From the NCBI GenBank assembly GCA_937902125.1, contig CALDIB010000051.1:1-31723 (forward strand): DNA of 31,723 bases, read 5' to 3'. Under the pieces are notes generated by a model. It saw nothing but the letters and a program-made list of their open reading frames with translations. It was not told the origin of the DNA and ran no database searches. Shown in pieces: positions 24,215 through 31,723 of the stretch (positions are counted from its first letter, which is position 1; each line of letters begins with the position of its first letter). This DNA is from an uncultured Treponema sp. (GTDB lineage: Bacteria; Spirochaetota; Spirochaetia; Treponematales; Treponemataceae). The translations under genes and the position numbers were made by a program.

Positions 24215-24243
24215 TGGACAAATAGGCTTTCATAAAATATAAT
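24215..24243 (+). promoter_or_regulatory. Promoter of adenylate cyclase 2, leaderless
   Basis: TGGACA (24215-24220), 17-bp spacer, perfect TATAAT (24238-24243), then CAAGGT and ATG at 24250. The predicted transcript starts on the start codon. Confidence 0.7.
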
Positions 24244-24249
24244 CAAGGT

Positions 24250-26373
24250 ATGACCGAGTCTATCAGAATATCAAGCGTTGCGATTCTTTTGACGCTGGCG
24301 TTTTTTTGTTTGCAGTCTGGATTTTTTTTGACATTCGGGCATGGATTTAAGAACAACCGCCGGCGCAGCCTTGCTTTGATTGAATTTTCAACAGGCCTTT
24401 TGCTATGCTTTGACGCGCTTGCTTACATCTTTAGAGGAAACCAAAGCGTCACCGGATATTATATGGTTCGCATGAGCAATTATCTGGTTTTTAGCCTTAA
24501 TTATGCGTCGGCGTTTTTCTTCTGCTTTCACGCGACCGAATTTATAAAGTCCAGTTTTTTGGAATTTAAAATCTTGCGCTCGCCCCGCCAATCAATAAAA
24601 AACGGAATTCCAAACCAGCTTTTTATCGTCCTTTTTTTATGCCTTGCGGGCGCGACGCTTACGCTTGTAAACCAATGGACAAATTTCTTTTATTATTTTG
24701 ACGAAACAAATCTTTACCACAGAGGCTCCTTTTATCCGTTAAGCGTGGCTTTAGGACTTTCTCCCGGCCTTATTTCTGTCGCTATGATTGTTCAAAACAA
24801 AAAGGCGCTGCGGCAAAACGTTTTAACTTCGCTTCTTGTTTACTGCCTTTTTCCGCTTGTAGGGCTTGTCATGGCGCTTTTTGTTTACGGAGTTTCTTGG
24901 ATAAACATAGGCTTTGGCCTTGGCGCGCTGCATCTTTTTTATTGCTCGATAAAATTGATGGAGATTGAATTCTATTCTAAAAATAGCGCCTCTCATTTAA
25001 AGCCTGACTTTAAATCAAAAGAAGAGCTTGCGATTCCCAACCTAAAAAAAAGAATCGCCAAAAGCCATTTGTGGCAAACCATTTGCGTTGTCAGCGCGGG
25101 CATACTTTCCATCGCCATAATTCTTTCCATTACAGGAATCACTGTTCCCAAAAAAACAATCTACATCACCGAGCCTATTTACAAAAACGACAGGTCAATG
25201 CCGGTGTGCGTCACCTTTGTCCGCAATCCCGAAAAACAATGGCGCGACGGAAACAACTACAGCAGAATCGGGGCGCAGTATGACGGAATGATATACAACA
25301 ACACAAAAGCCTCGCTCGTCACAAACTGGAGTTTTTCGATTTCTGTGCCTGAAGGCTGCTCTATGGATCCCGAACCATGGAACGGACATTTTACGCTTAC
25401 AGAATCCGCGCTTAAAGTCAGAAGCCTGCAGGCAGGCGATGAGGAAAACATTCACGGAAACGATTATTACAAAATCTACGCGGGAAAATATCTTGGATTC
25501 GGCTGCATTATGTACAGCCCCGGAAAGTTCAAGCCCGAAAAAGCGCAAATCACTTTTTCTTACGAGTCGCTGGTAAAGCCTTTTTCAAACATAATGTTCG
25601 TGATTTCCACAATCATGCTTGCGGCGCTGTTCGTTGTTTCCGCCACTTTCTGCTTTACAGAAGGCCGCCTTATCCGCATCGAGGAAGAAAACCGAAAGCT
25701 TGAAAACACTGTCAAGGAACGCACAAAAGAATTGAGTGAAGAAAAAGAACGCTCCGAGGCGCTCTTGCTGAACATTCTTCCGGCGCAAATCGCAAAGCGC
25801 CTTGCCGCCGACAAAGAGTCAAAAATCGCCGACAGGATAGAAAACGCCTCCGTGCTTTTTGCCGACATCGTTGGCTTTACAAAAATCACCAGCGCTCTGG
25901 ACGCGGGCGCTATTGTAGGCGCGTTAAATTCGCTTTATTCGCGGGTGGACGAACGGGCCAAGCGCGAGGGCATTGAAAAAATCAAGACAATCGGCGACTC
26001 GTATATGGCGGCTTCGGGCCTTTTTGGAACTGAAGACGCGGGAAAAAACGCGCTGGCTTTGATAAACTTCGCGCGCGGAATGTTAGAGGACATCCAGGAC
26101 TTTAACAAAACGAGCCAAACAAAATTTTCAATGAGAATCGGAATCAACAGCGGAAGCCTTATCGCGGGCGTAATCGGAAAAACAAAATTCATTTACGACA
26201 TTTGGGGCGACACCGTGAATGTCGCAAGCCGCATGGAAAGTTCAGGCCAAGCCTCCAAGATTCACATTGCAGAGCAAACCTTTAAGCTGACCCAAAACGT
26301 CCTTGACTATTCAGAGCCTGTAGAAATGGAAATCAAGGGAAAGGGCGTTATGAAAACCTACTTTTTGGAATAG
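24250..26373 (+). CDS. Multi-pass membrane adenylate cyclase with CBM2-like extracytoplasmic module
   Basis: 707 aa. Seven N-terminal membrane helices (about residues 8-236) are followed by a cytoplasmic stretch, helix 8 (about 275-297), an extracytoplasmic domain (298-445), helix 9 (about 447-472), a coiled coil (475-510) and a class III cyclase domain (about 530-700). Metal ligands are D539 (LFADIVGFT) and D583 (IGDSYMA); ATP selectors are K579 and D650; N657 and R661 complete the site. The extracytoplasmic domain has NWSFSISVPEG (W360) and PWNGHF (W377), the tryptophan pattern of cellulose-binding CBM2-like modules, suggesting carbohydrate sensing. The membrane part resembles sensor modules but I cannot name the family. 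It sits on the opposite strand between iorA and iorB. Confidence 0.9.
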   Translation: MTESIRISSVAILLTLAFFCLQSGFFLTFGHGFKNNRRRSLALIEFSTGLLLCFDALAYIFRGNQSVTGYYMVRMSNYLVFSLNYASAFFFCFHATEFIKSSFLEFKILRSPRQSIKNGIPNQLFIVLFLCLAGATLTLVNQWTNFFYYFDETNLYHRGSFYPLSVALGLSPGLISVAMIVQNKKALRQNVLTSLLVYCLFPLVGLVMALFVYGVSWINIGFGLGALHLFYCSIKLMEIEFYSKNSASHLKPDFKSKEELAIPNLKKRIAKSHLWQTICVVSAGILSIAIILSITGITVPKKTIYITEPIYKNDRSMPVCVTFVRNPEKQWRDGNNYSRIGAQYDGMIYNNTKASLVTNWSFSISVPEGCSMDPEPWNGHFTLTESALKVRSLQAGDEENIHGNDYYKIYAGKYLGFGCIMYSPGKFKPEKAQITFSYESLVKPFSNIMFVISTIMLAALFVVSATFCFTEGRLIRIEEENRKLENTVKERTKELSEEKERSEALLLNILPAQIAKRLAADKESKIADRIENASVLFADIVGFTKITSALDAGAIVGALNSLYSRVDERAKREGIEKIKTIGDSYMAASGLFGTEDAGKNALALINFARGMLEDIQDFNKTSQTKFSMRIGINSGSLIAGVIGKTKFIYDIWGDTVNVASRMESSGQASKIHIAEQTFKLTQNVLDYSEPVEMEIKGKGVMKTYFLE

Positions 26374-26438
26374 GACGCCTAAAAAAATTCGCTCTTGCAA
26401 GGCGCGTTCTGGCGACTCGCAAAAGTTCCATCGTTCTT

Positions 26439-28187
26439 TTATTCCTCAAAGGCCTTGACCGCGCAAAGCTGTTCGCAAACGCCGCAGCCGACGCATTGGG
26501 TTTTGTCAACAAAAGCGGTTCCCCGCCCTGTCGCGCCGCCGCCTTTTTTAAAGCTAAGCGCGGGGCAGCCGATTTTCATGCAAGACGAGCAGCCCACGCA
26601 TTTTTGCTCGTTCACTTTTAAAGGCGGATTATGCTTGACGTATTTTAAAAGCGCGCAGGGGCGGCGGCTTATGATTACGCTAGGCTCTTTTGCCGCCAAT
26701 TCCTCTTTGACCGCCGCTTCCGTTTCCTTTAAGTTGTAGGGGTCGCACACGCGGACGCGGTTTATTCCCATAGAGCGGACAAGCGCCTCCAAATTGATTT
26801 TTCCGGCGGGGTCGCCCTTGATGTTGTAGCCTGTAGTCGGGTTCTGCTGATGGCCTGTCATTCCCGTTATAGAATTGTCCAAAATTATCACGGTGGAATC
26901 GCTTTGGTTGTAGGCGATGTTGGCCAGGCCCGTCATTCCCGAATGCATGAACGTTGAGTCTCCGATGACCGCGACAGTATTTGAAGCCATTTGTCCGCCC
27001 GTCGCCTTGTTGAATCCGTGGATCGCGCTTACCGAAGCGCCCATACATTCCACCGCGTCAATCGCGCTCAAAGGCGGAACCGCGCCCAAAGTGTAGCAGC
27101 CTATGTCGCCAAGAACGGTACACTTTTGTTTGTGGAGCGTGTAAAAAAGCCCCCTGTGCGGACAACCCGCGCACATCACGGGCGGACGAACTGGAAGCCC
27201 TTCTATTTTTTCGCAAGAGGCCGGCATTTCTTTTCCAAAGCGGCTCGCCACAAGGCTTTGCGAAAATTCGTCAACGGCAGGAAAAAGGCTCTTTCCTTCA
27301 ACTTTTAGGCCAAGCGACTTTACATAGTCTTCGATAAATGGGTCAAGCTCTTCTAAGACTACAAGCCGCTCTACTTTGCTTGCAAAATCGCGAATCAAAT
27401 TTTTGGGCATGGGCCAAACCATTCCCAATTTTAAAATCGAAACTTCGTTTCCAAAAACTTCTTTTGCGTACTGGTAGCATGTGCTGTCGCAAATGATTCC
27501 GATTTTTATTCCGCCCATCTCCACTTTGTTCAGCGGCGAGGTCTCGGCAAACTCAGAAAGTTTTTGCGTCCGCTCTTCAACAAAGGGATGGCGCTTTTTC
27601 GCGTTGGCCGGAGCCATGACATATTTTTGCGGATTCTTTTGGTAAGGGCGGGCAGGAGGTTCAGTTCGCTCGCCAAGTTCGACTATGCTTTGGGAATGGC
27701 TTACGCGGGTGCACATTTTTATAAAAATAGGCGTGTCGAATTTTTCGGAAATTTCATAAGCGGCTTTTGCAAAGTCCAAAGCCTCTTGGGAATCGCTGGG
27801 TTCCAACATGGGAACTTTTGAAGCCATGGCGTAATGGCGGGAATCCTGCTCGTTTTGCGAAGAATGCATTCCAGGATCGTCGGCAACGTTGATTATAAGG
27901 CCGGCGTTCACTCCGGTATAAGAAATCGTAAACAGGGGATCGGCGGCCACATTGAGGCCCACATGCTTCATGGCGCAAAAGGCTCTCTTTCCTGCTAAGC
28001 TCGCTCCAAAGGCTGTCTCAAGCGCGACTTTTTCGTTGGGCGCCCATTCGCAATAAATTTCGTCAAACTTGACAGCCTCTTCGGTGACTTCGGTGCTGGG
28101 CGTTCCGGGATAAGAGCTTGCCAAAGCGCAGCCAGCCTCATACAAACCCCGAGCCAAGGCCGCGTTTCCCAATAAAAGCTTTTTCAT
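26439..28187 (-). CDS. iorA: Indolepyruvate:ferredoxin oxidoreductase, alpha subunit
   Basis: 582 aa. The order is pyrimidine-binding domain (LASSYPGTPSTEV, FCAMKHVGLNVAADP), swivel domain, TPP-binding domain (CAGCPHRGLFY, GDIGCYTLGAVPP, GDSTFMHSGMTGLANIAYN) and two C-terminal 4Fe-4S sites (CVGCSSCMKIGCP and CVGCGVCEQLC). This is the complete IorA architecture. It converts aryl-pyruvates from Trp, Phe or Tyr transamination to aryl-acetyl-CoA. The open frame extends 24 codons upstream, but the ATG at 28187 begins the conserved MKKLLLGNAALARGLYEAG and has GGAG 9 nt before it. Confidence 0.96.
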   Translation of the reverse strand: MKKLLLGNAALARGLYEAGCALASSYPGTPSTEVTEEAVKFDEIYCEWAPNEKVALETAFGASLAGKRAFCAMKHVGLNVAADPLFTISYTGVNAGLIINVADDPGMHSSQNEQDSRHYAMASKVPMLEPSDSQEALDFAKAAYEISEKFDTPIFIKMCTRVSHSQSIVELGERTEPPARPYQKNPQKYVMAPANAKKRHPFVEERTQKLSEFAETSPLNKVEMGGIKIGIICDSTCYQYAKEVFGNEVSILKLGMVWPMPKNLIRDFASKVERLVVLEELDPFIEDYVKSLGLKVEGKSLFPAVDEFSQSLVASRFGKEMPASCEKIEGLPVRPPVMCAGCPHRGLFYTLHKQKCTVLGDIGCYTLGAVPPLSAIDAVECMGASVSAIHGFNKATGGQMASNTVAVIGDSTFMHSGMTGLANIAYNQSDSTVIILDNSITGMTGHQQNPTTGYNIKGDPAGKINLEALVRSMGINRVRVCDPYNLKETEAAVKEELAAKEPSVIISRRPCALLKYVKHNPPLKVNEQKCVGCSSCMKIGCPALSFKKGGGATGRGTAFVDKTQCVGCGVCEQLCAVKAFEE

Positions 28188-28265
28188 ATTCAAGACTCCA
28201 AGCAAATGTAAGTTGTCTTTTGATTCTATCACTCTTTCGCGCCTTGTTCTAGCGCGCAAAAAATA

Positions 28266-28293
28266 TTGAAAAATAAAAAAATCTTTGTATAAT
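28266..28293 (+). promoter_or_regulatory. Promoter of the small membrane protein gene, leaderless
   Basis: TTGAAA (28266-28271), 16-bp spacer, perfect TATAAT (28288-28293), 7 nt to the ATG at 28301. No ribosome site. Confidence 0.75.
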
Positions 28294-28300
28294 TTACGAC

Positions 28301-28891
28301 ATGCCTAACAGAAGAATTGAAAGAATAAGACACTTGCTTGGAAAAGCGGTTTCTTCCGGCGGAAAAGAAATCACCGTCCACATTAGAATTGACGGCTCAA
28401 ATGATTTTTTCAACAACTTTGATCCTGCCCCTGAGGAGCGAAGAAGAATCAATCCCGAACTTGAGGACTACTTAACCAAATGGCTTTCGGGAAAGCCTTC
28501 AAAGGGCCAGGTGACGATTGACATCTCCCTTTCCAAAGATTTTCCCCATTCCGAAGAGGAAGTGAAGTCCGCGCTAAGAAATCATTTTGAGCGCCGCGCA
28601 AAAAAAACTTTGCGCGCGCACTTTAGGGAAAAGGCAAAGTGGGCCATATACTTTCTGTTTGGCTTGATTTTCTTGGCCGCCTGTCTTTTTGGCTCCCACA
28701 TCTTCCACAGCAACGCGGCGGACTATCCTTTTATGAAAGTTCTTGGACAAAGCCTCAGCATTATCGGTTGGGTGGCCATCTGGGAGCCGGCCTCTTATTT
28801 CATCTATCAGCGCGCAAAGGATTTTAGCGAAGCGCTGGCGATTTCCCGTTTGGCCGCCGCGAAAATACAGACGGCCAAAGACAAGGATTGA
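28301..28891 (+). CDS. Hypothetical protein with two C-terminal membrane helices
   Basis: 196 aa, family not recognised. Residues 1-105 are charged and soluble, with an alternating strand pattern (KEITVHIRIDGSND, QVTIDISLSKDF). Two membrane helices follow at about 114-131 and 144-163, and the tail is short and basic. Both ends are probably cytoplasmic. A strong promoter ends 7 nt before the ATG. It is convergent with the M48 lipoprotein gene, with only 9 bp between the stops. No functional clue comes from its neighbours. Confidence 0.75.
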   Translation: MPNRRIERIRHLLGKAVSSGGKEITVHIRIDGSNDFFNNFDPAPEERRRINPELEDYLTKWLSGKPSKGQVTIDISLSKDFPHSEEEVKSALRNHFERRAKKTLRAHFREKAKWAIYFLFGLIFLAACLFGSHIFHSNAADYPFMKVLGQSLSIIGWVAIWEPASYFIYQRAKDFSEALAISRLAAAKIQTAKDKD

Positions 28892-28900
28892 TTTTTTGCT

Positions 28901-29713
28901 TTACAAGGCTTTTGTCGAAGCTAAATACAAGGGGTAGACGGTTTTTGCCGTTGACTGCAAGTCCCTAATTCTAGTTTCGTGCGACGGGTGGGTGCTCATA
29001 ATTTCGGGCGGCTGTTCGGAAGAAATGGCGGCCATTTTTTTCCAGATGTTCACAGCTTCGTAAGGATCGTAGCCAGCCCGCGCCATAAGTTCCGTTCCCA
29101 TGTGGTCGGCTTCGGTTTCATGCTTTCTTGAAAATGGAAGCCCAAAAGTGAATTGCGCGGCAGTTCCCAAAAGTTCCGTTCCTTCCTTTCCAAGGCCTAA
29201 GGCGGCTGACGTAAAAATCACGCCGATGTTCTGCAAACTTGATTGGCTTGCCCGTTCGCGGCTATGCTCCTTTAGGGCGTGCGCGATTTCGTGGCCCATG
29301 ACCGCCGCCAGCTCTCCGTCCGTCAGTTGGAGCTTTTCGATTATTCCAGTGTAAACCACGATTTTTCCGCCAGGCATGCACCATGCGTTCACTGTGTTTG
29401 ACGTTATCACATTTATCTGCCAATTCCAGTTTAGCGCGTCTTGCCTAAAAGTTCCCGTTTGCTCTATAAGCCGTTTCGCTATGCCTTGAACGCGCTTGAC
29501 GGTCGCGGCGTCTTTGTTTAGAACGCCTTGCTTTTGCGCTTCGTCAAGGACCTGGGCGTAGGATTCAACCGCGCTTTGTTCGATTTCCTCTTCGGAAACA
29601 AGCATTATTTGTTTTCTGTCAGCGCCCACATTGCCAGCGTTGGTGGTGGTGGTAAGACAGCCCGCAAAGAAAAAAATTGGCAGAACAATCAAAGTAAAAA
29701 TCAGTCTTTTCAT
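28901..29713 (-). CDS. M48-family zinc metalloprotease lipoprotein
   Basis: 270 aa. A lipoprotein signal peptide (MKRLIFTLIVLPIFFFAGC) has Cys19 as the lipidated residue; FFAGC is a relaxed lipobox of the spirochaete kind. The zinc motif HEIAH in MGHEIAHALKEHSRE, the downstream ligand Glu in RKHETEADHMGTELM and the late HPSHETRI motif are those of M48 proteases such as LoiP/YcaL, which handle misfolded envelope proteins. The frame stays open another 283 codons upstream, but that runs antisense through two other genes, and the ATG at 29713 starts the signal peptide. TACAAT (plus 29720-29725) ends 6 nt before the ATG, suggesting a leaderless mRNA. Confidence 0.93.
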   Translation of the reverse strand: MKRLIFTLIVLPIFFFAGCLTTTTNAGNVGADRKQIMLVSEEEIEQSAVESYAQVLDEAQKQGVLNKDAATVKRVQGIAKRLIEQTGTFRQDALNWNWQINVITSNTVNAWCMPGGKIVVYTGIIEKLQLTDGELAAVMGHEIAHALKEHSRERASQSSLQNIGVIFTSAALGLGKEGTELLGTAAQFTFGLPFSRKHETEADHMGTELMARAGYDPYEAVNIWKKMAAISSEQPPEIMSTHPSHETRIRDLQSTAKTVYPLYLASTKAL

Positions 29714-29829
29714 AAGCCGATTGTAGCGCTCTTTTAGAGTAAATTCTAGTTGTTTTGAACGAAATGGCGATTTCTCGGCAAAAGCTGTCAAAGGCATAAC
29801 TTTTTTTACAAAATGTTGTTTATTATTGC

Positions 29830-30051
29830 ATGAAAAAAGATTGGAACACTGACGACTGCGACATTGACTTGTGGGTGACGGACATAGAAGCCAATTATTT
29901 TGCAAACCATCAGCAAAAAATGTTGCAGCCTGTGACGGTTCAAGCGGAAGCATACACAGACTTTGGCCGTCCCAATCAGAAGAAAGAAATTCTTGCCTTG
30001 CGGCTGCTTGGACAAAAGGAAGTTTTTTTAATAGGCAAGGTTGAATACTGA
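29830..30051 (+). CDS. Small hypothetical protein
   Basis: 73 aa, MKKDWNTDDCDIDLWVTDIE onward; acidic N-terminus and a C-terminal strand-rich half (KEILALRLLGQKEVFLIGKV). No membrane segment, signal or recognised motif. It is divergent from the M48 gene and ends 16-25 bp before the exported-protein gene, so it may share that transcript. No Shine-Dalgarno is seen; an AT-rich TATTAT lies 3 nt before the ATG. Real-gene status rests on position and amino acid composition. Confidence 0.55.
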   Translation: MKKDWNTDDCDIDLWVTDIEANYFANHQQKMLQPVTVQAEAYTDFGRPNQKKEILALRLLGQKEVFLIGKVEY

Positions 30052-30076
30052 AGGTTAATTTGATAATATGAATTTT

Positions 30077-31207
30077 ATGAAAACTACGGCAAAAAAAATT
30101 TTCTTGGCTTCTTTTTTCGTTTTCGCGGCGCTGAGCGCTTTTTCCCTTCCGGGCGTCAACGCCGACATTCCTGATGCCAGCGGAGAATATGTTTACTACC
30201 GCGACTATTCCTTTAACCGCGAAAGTTATGTGGGCTTTCTTTACTACGACGATTCCACTTACGAGGCGCGCTACTTCGCTCCGCCAACAGAAAGTCTTGC
30301 GGAAAAAAACATCGACTTGCTTTTTACCGTTGACCCTTCCAAAGACCGTTTGGAATTGACCGGCGAGCGCTTTGTCGTTCCGCCGCAGCAAGACGACATT
30401 GAAATTGTCAACTACATTCACGACTTGATTTACGAGCTGAGCGCCCGCCGCGGCAAGGCAGGCCAAAGCGTTTTGGTGGATTGGTCTAAGAACAAAGTTG
30501 ATTTCATGCAGGCGGGAAAAATCGTCTCCGACAACTACGAACAGTTTGGCGGACCGGTTCAAATGATTTACGACGCGGCCGTTCCTATTTTCAACTTAAA
30601 GAAAATCGTTGACTACGCCGGAAAAGACGCGCTTGCGGTTGTCACAATCGGAGCCATAGAAAATTCAAAGGATTCGTCGTTTGCGGAATTTCTACCTCCG
30701 CCAAAGAATCAAGACGGCAAAAGCGCCAAGACGGTAAAAAACGCCCAAAAGGAAATCTTAAAGCAGCGGATTGAAATTGGAAAAAGCACGGCCCTTGTTC
30801 AAAGCGTCCAGGCTGACAAAAACTGGTCCCTTTCAGGCCAAAATGTTTGGACACTTGGCGACAGCGCGATTGTGTCGTTTCAAACTTTGGCGCTGCCGGA
30901 AGAAAGCGGCCTTGGCTCGGAAAAAATCGCCGCGCGGCTTTTGCGCCTTTTTGCCTCAAGCAAAAAATCCGCCTATTGCGATTGGACTTTGACAAGCGTT
31001 CATGCAAGCGGCTCAGAAATCAAAATCGCGACGGACACTTACAATCCAAAAACAAAAAAATTCATCACCGACATAAAGACCCTGCGCGCGGCGGCAAAAA
31101 ATTTTTACGGTTGTTTTTCTTTGGCAGTTTACAGCCAAGACTACAAGGCCAATCGCGGCTACTTTGACAAGCTTGCAAAAAGCTACTCTTGCAAAATGGA
31201 ACGATAG
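30077..31207 (+). CDS. Exported protein of unknown function
   Basis: 376 aa from ATG 30077 (an in-frame ATG at 30068 adds three residues). A classical signal peptide (KKIFLASFFVFAALSAFS, cleavage near SAFS-LPG) sends it out of the cytoplasm. The mature part is mixed alpha/beta with no repeats or recognised catalytic motif. Two cysteines near the C-terminus (KNFYGCFSL and KSYSCKMER) and one earlier (SAYCDWTL) could pair. I do not recognise the family; it looks like a conserved spirochaete periplasmic protein. A GATAAT box ends 9 nt before ATG 30077 and directly abuts ATG 30068, which favours the second start. It converges with the M15 remnant. Confidence 0.8.
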   Translation: MKTTAKKIFLASFFVFAALSAFSLPGVNADIPDASGEYVYYRDYSFNRESYVGFLYYDDSTYEARYFAPPTESLAEKNIDLLFTVDPSKDRLELTGERFVVPPQQDDIEIVNYIHDLIYELSARRGKAGQSVLVDWSKNKVDFMQAGKIVSDNYEQFGGPVQMIYDAAVPIFNLKKIVDYAGKDALAVVTIGAIENSKDSSFAEFLPPPKNQDGKSAKTVKNAQKEILKQRIEIGKSTALVQSVQADKNWSLSGQNVWTLGDSAIVSFQTLALPEESGLGSEKIAARLLRLFASSKKSAYCDWTLTSVHASGSEIKIATDTYNPKTKKFITDIKTLRAAAKNFYGCFSLAVYSQDYKANRGYFDKLAKSYSCKMER

Positions 31208-31234
31208 CCCAAGGGATTTTCGTCTTTTAGCCGT

Positions 31235-31630
31235 TTACCGCGTGTATTTTTCGGAATATTTTTCCGTGATTTCCGTCGGCGCTTCAAAATGCTGGAAATC
31301 TTTTCGGTCTGTCCAGTCGCCGCCCCACTCGAATCCTTTTTCGATAAAGAGTTGGTGGCAAAGGTCGCCTTTGTTTATCTTGCAATCAAAGTCTTGGCTT
31401 CTGTCCAGATAGGGTTTGCCTGTGGCTGGCTCTATCACTTCTTCTTGCGTTCCGTCTTTGTTCGTCACGATTTTATGGTAGGGATTGTATAGCGTGTTGA
31501 CATCTACGGCCATTCCAAGTCCGCGCTTTGAAATCTTGTTTGCGCTCGATATGAATCTAAAATTAAAGCAGGACGAATTGTTATCCAGCGTCATCGTCTC
31601 ATCCTCCGCAATGAGTTTGTGGACGACCAT
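31235..31630 (-). pseudogene. 5'-truncated M15-family (D-Ala-D-Ala carboxypeptidase-like) peptidase
   Basis: The 131 codons from ATG 31630 carry the C-terminal part of an M15_4-type cell-wall peptidase: NNSSCFNFRFISSANKISKR, GLGMAVDVNTLYNPY and FEWGGDWTDRKDFQHFE, with zinc ligands Asp (AVD) and His (QHFE). The first zinc His, expected 7 residues before that Asp, is Arg. Family members normally have about 100 more N-terminal residues. Homologous-looking coding sequence continues upstream of the ATG (YLATAAGVLRE) but hits an in-frame TAG at 31679-31681 inside the palindromic repeat. The repeat has apparently replaced the 5' end. Probably non-functional as a peptidase. Confidence 0.7.
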
Positions 31631-31663
31631 TTCTCGAAGAACTCCTGCGGCTGTGGCAAGATA

Positions 31664-31723
31664 TAAATAAGGGAGCCTCTAAAAAGTTCAGCTTTTTAGA
31701 GGCAACTTTGAAAATGCGATGTT
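31664..31723. repeat. Palindromic repeat, copy 3 (right end, inverted relative to copy 1)
   Basis: Arms GCCTCTAAAAAG (31675-31686) and CTTTTTAGAGGC (31692-31703). Its reverse complement aligns with positions 1-65 of the window from the first base on: shared ACATCGCATTTTCA, the hairpin, CCC, then an AT-rich TATATC. The two ends of the window are therefore about 60-bp terminal inverted repeats of roughly 85% identity. Confidence 0.8.

Noticed and set aside
29714..30562. Long upstream extension of the M48 protease reading frame (553 codons in total)
   Set aside because: It runs antisense across the small hypothetical and exported-protein genes, and a lipoprotein signal peptide begins at 29713.

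Overview
The window reads as a chromosomal segment of a host-associated, Treponema-like spirochaete. The evidence is indirect because no rRNA or tRNA gene is present. It includes an overlapping class III adenylate cyclase and FecR-like protein pair, a lipoprotein with a relaxed spirochaete-type lipobox, a TrkA-TrkH potassium system, and an aryl-pyruvate fermentation set (IorA, IorB, PaaK, ACT protein, thioesterase). A second cyclase carries a cellulose-binding-like sensor region, which would fit a gut or rumen habitat. Core genes are GC-richer with C/G-ending codons; the CRISPR and toxin-antitoxin genes are visibly AT-richer, as expected for acquired defence DNA.

Layout. 1-3702: palindromic repeat, membrane adenylate cyclase, FecR-like protein. 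3789-5363: MIO-type aromatic amino acid ammonia-lyase. 5400-11641: a complete type II-C CRISPR-Cas system. In order it has a minus-strand tracrRNA, cas9, a small structured RNA joined to the broken-off start of a DUF3800-like gene, a 19-repeat array, a hairpin, then cas2 and cas1 on the minus strand. 11688-16352: HrpB helicase and a chemoreceptor. 16485-19369: trkA-trkH. 19496-28187: the aryl-pyruvate pathway genes on the minus strand. They are interrupted by a small defence island (mntA-hepT, an Xre regulator, and a type III toxin-antitoxin locus with a frameshifted toxin) and by a large plus-strand adenylate cyclase. 28301-31207: a small membrane protein, an M48 lipoprotein protease, a small hypothetical and an exported protein. 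31235-31723: a 5'-truncated M15 peptidase running into a palindromic repeat.

The strongest signal is in the CRISPR locus. Every one of the 19 identical 36-bp repeats contains a perfect sigma-70 consensus promoter (TTGACA, 16 bp, TATAAT), with the -10 box ending exactly at the repeat/spacer border. Each spacer should therefore be transcribed on its own, starting about 7 nt inside the spacer. This is a stronger version of the promoter-in-repeat arrangement known from Neisseria type II-C systems. The matching tracrRNA is divergent from cas9, and its anti-repeat pairs with about 30 nt of the repeat.

A second theme is gene expression without a 5' leader. In at least seven genes (cas9, cas1, iorB, the second cyclase, two small or exported proteins and the M48 lipoprotein) a -10 hexamer ends 6-9 nt before the start codon and no Shine-Dalgarno is present, so the mRNAs are probably leaderless.

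Both window ends lie in inverted copies of the same roughly 60-bp palindromic repeat. The window may be a contig that broke at that repeat family.
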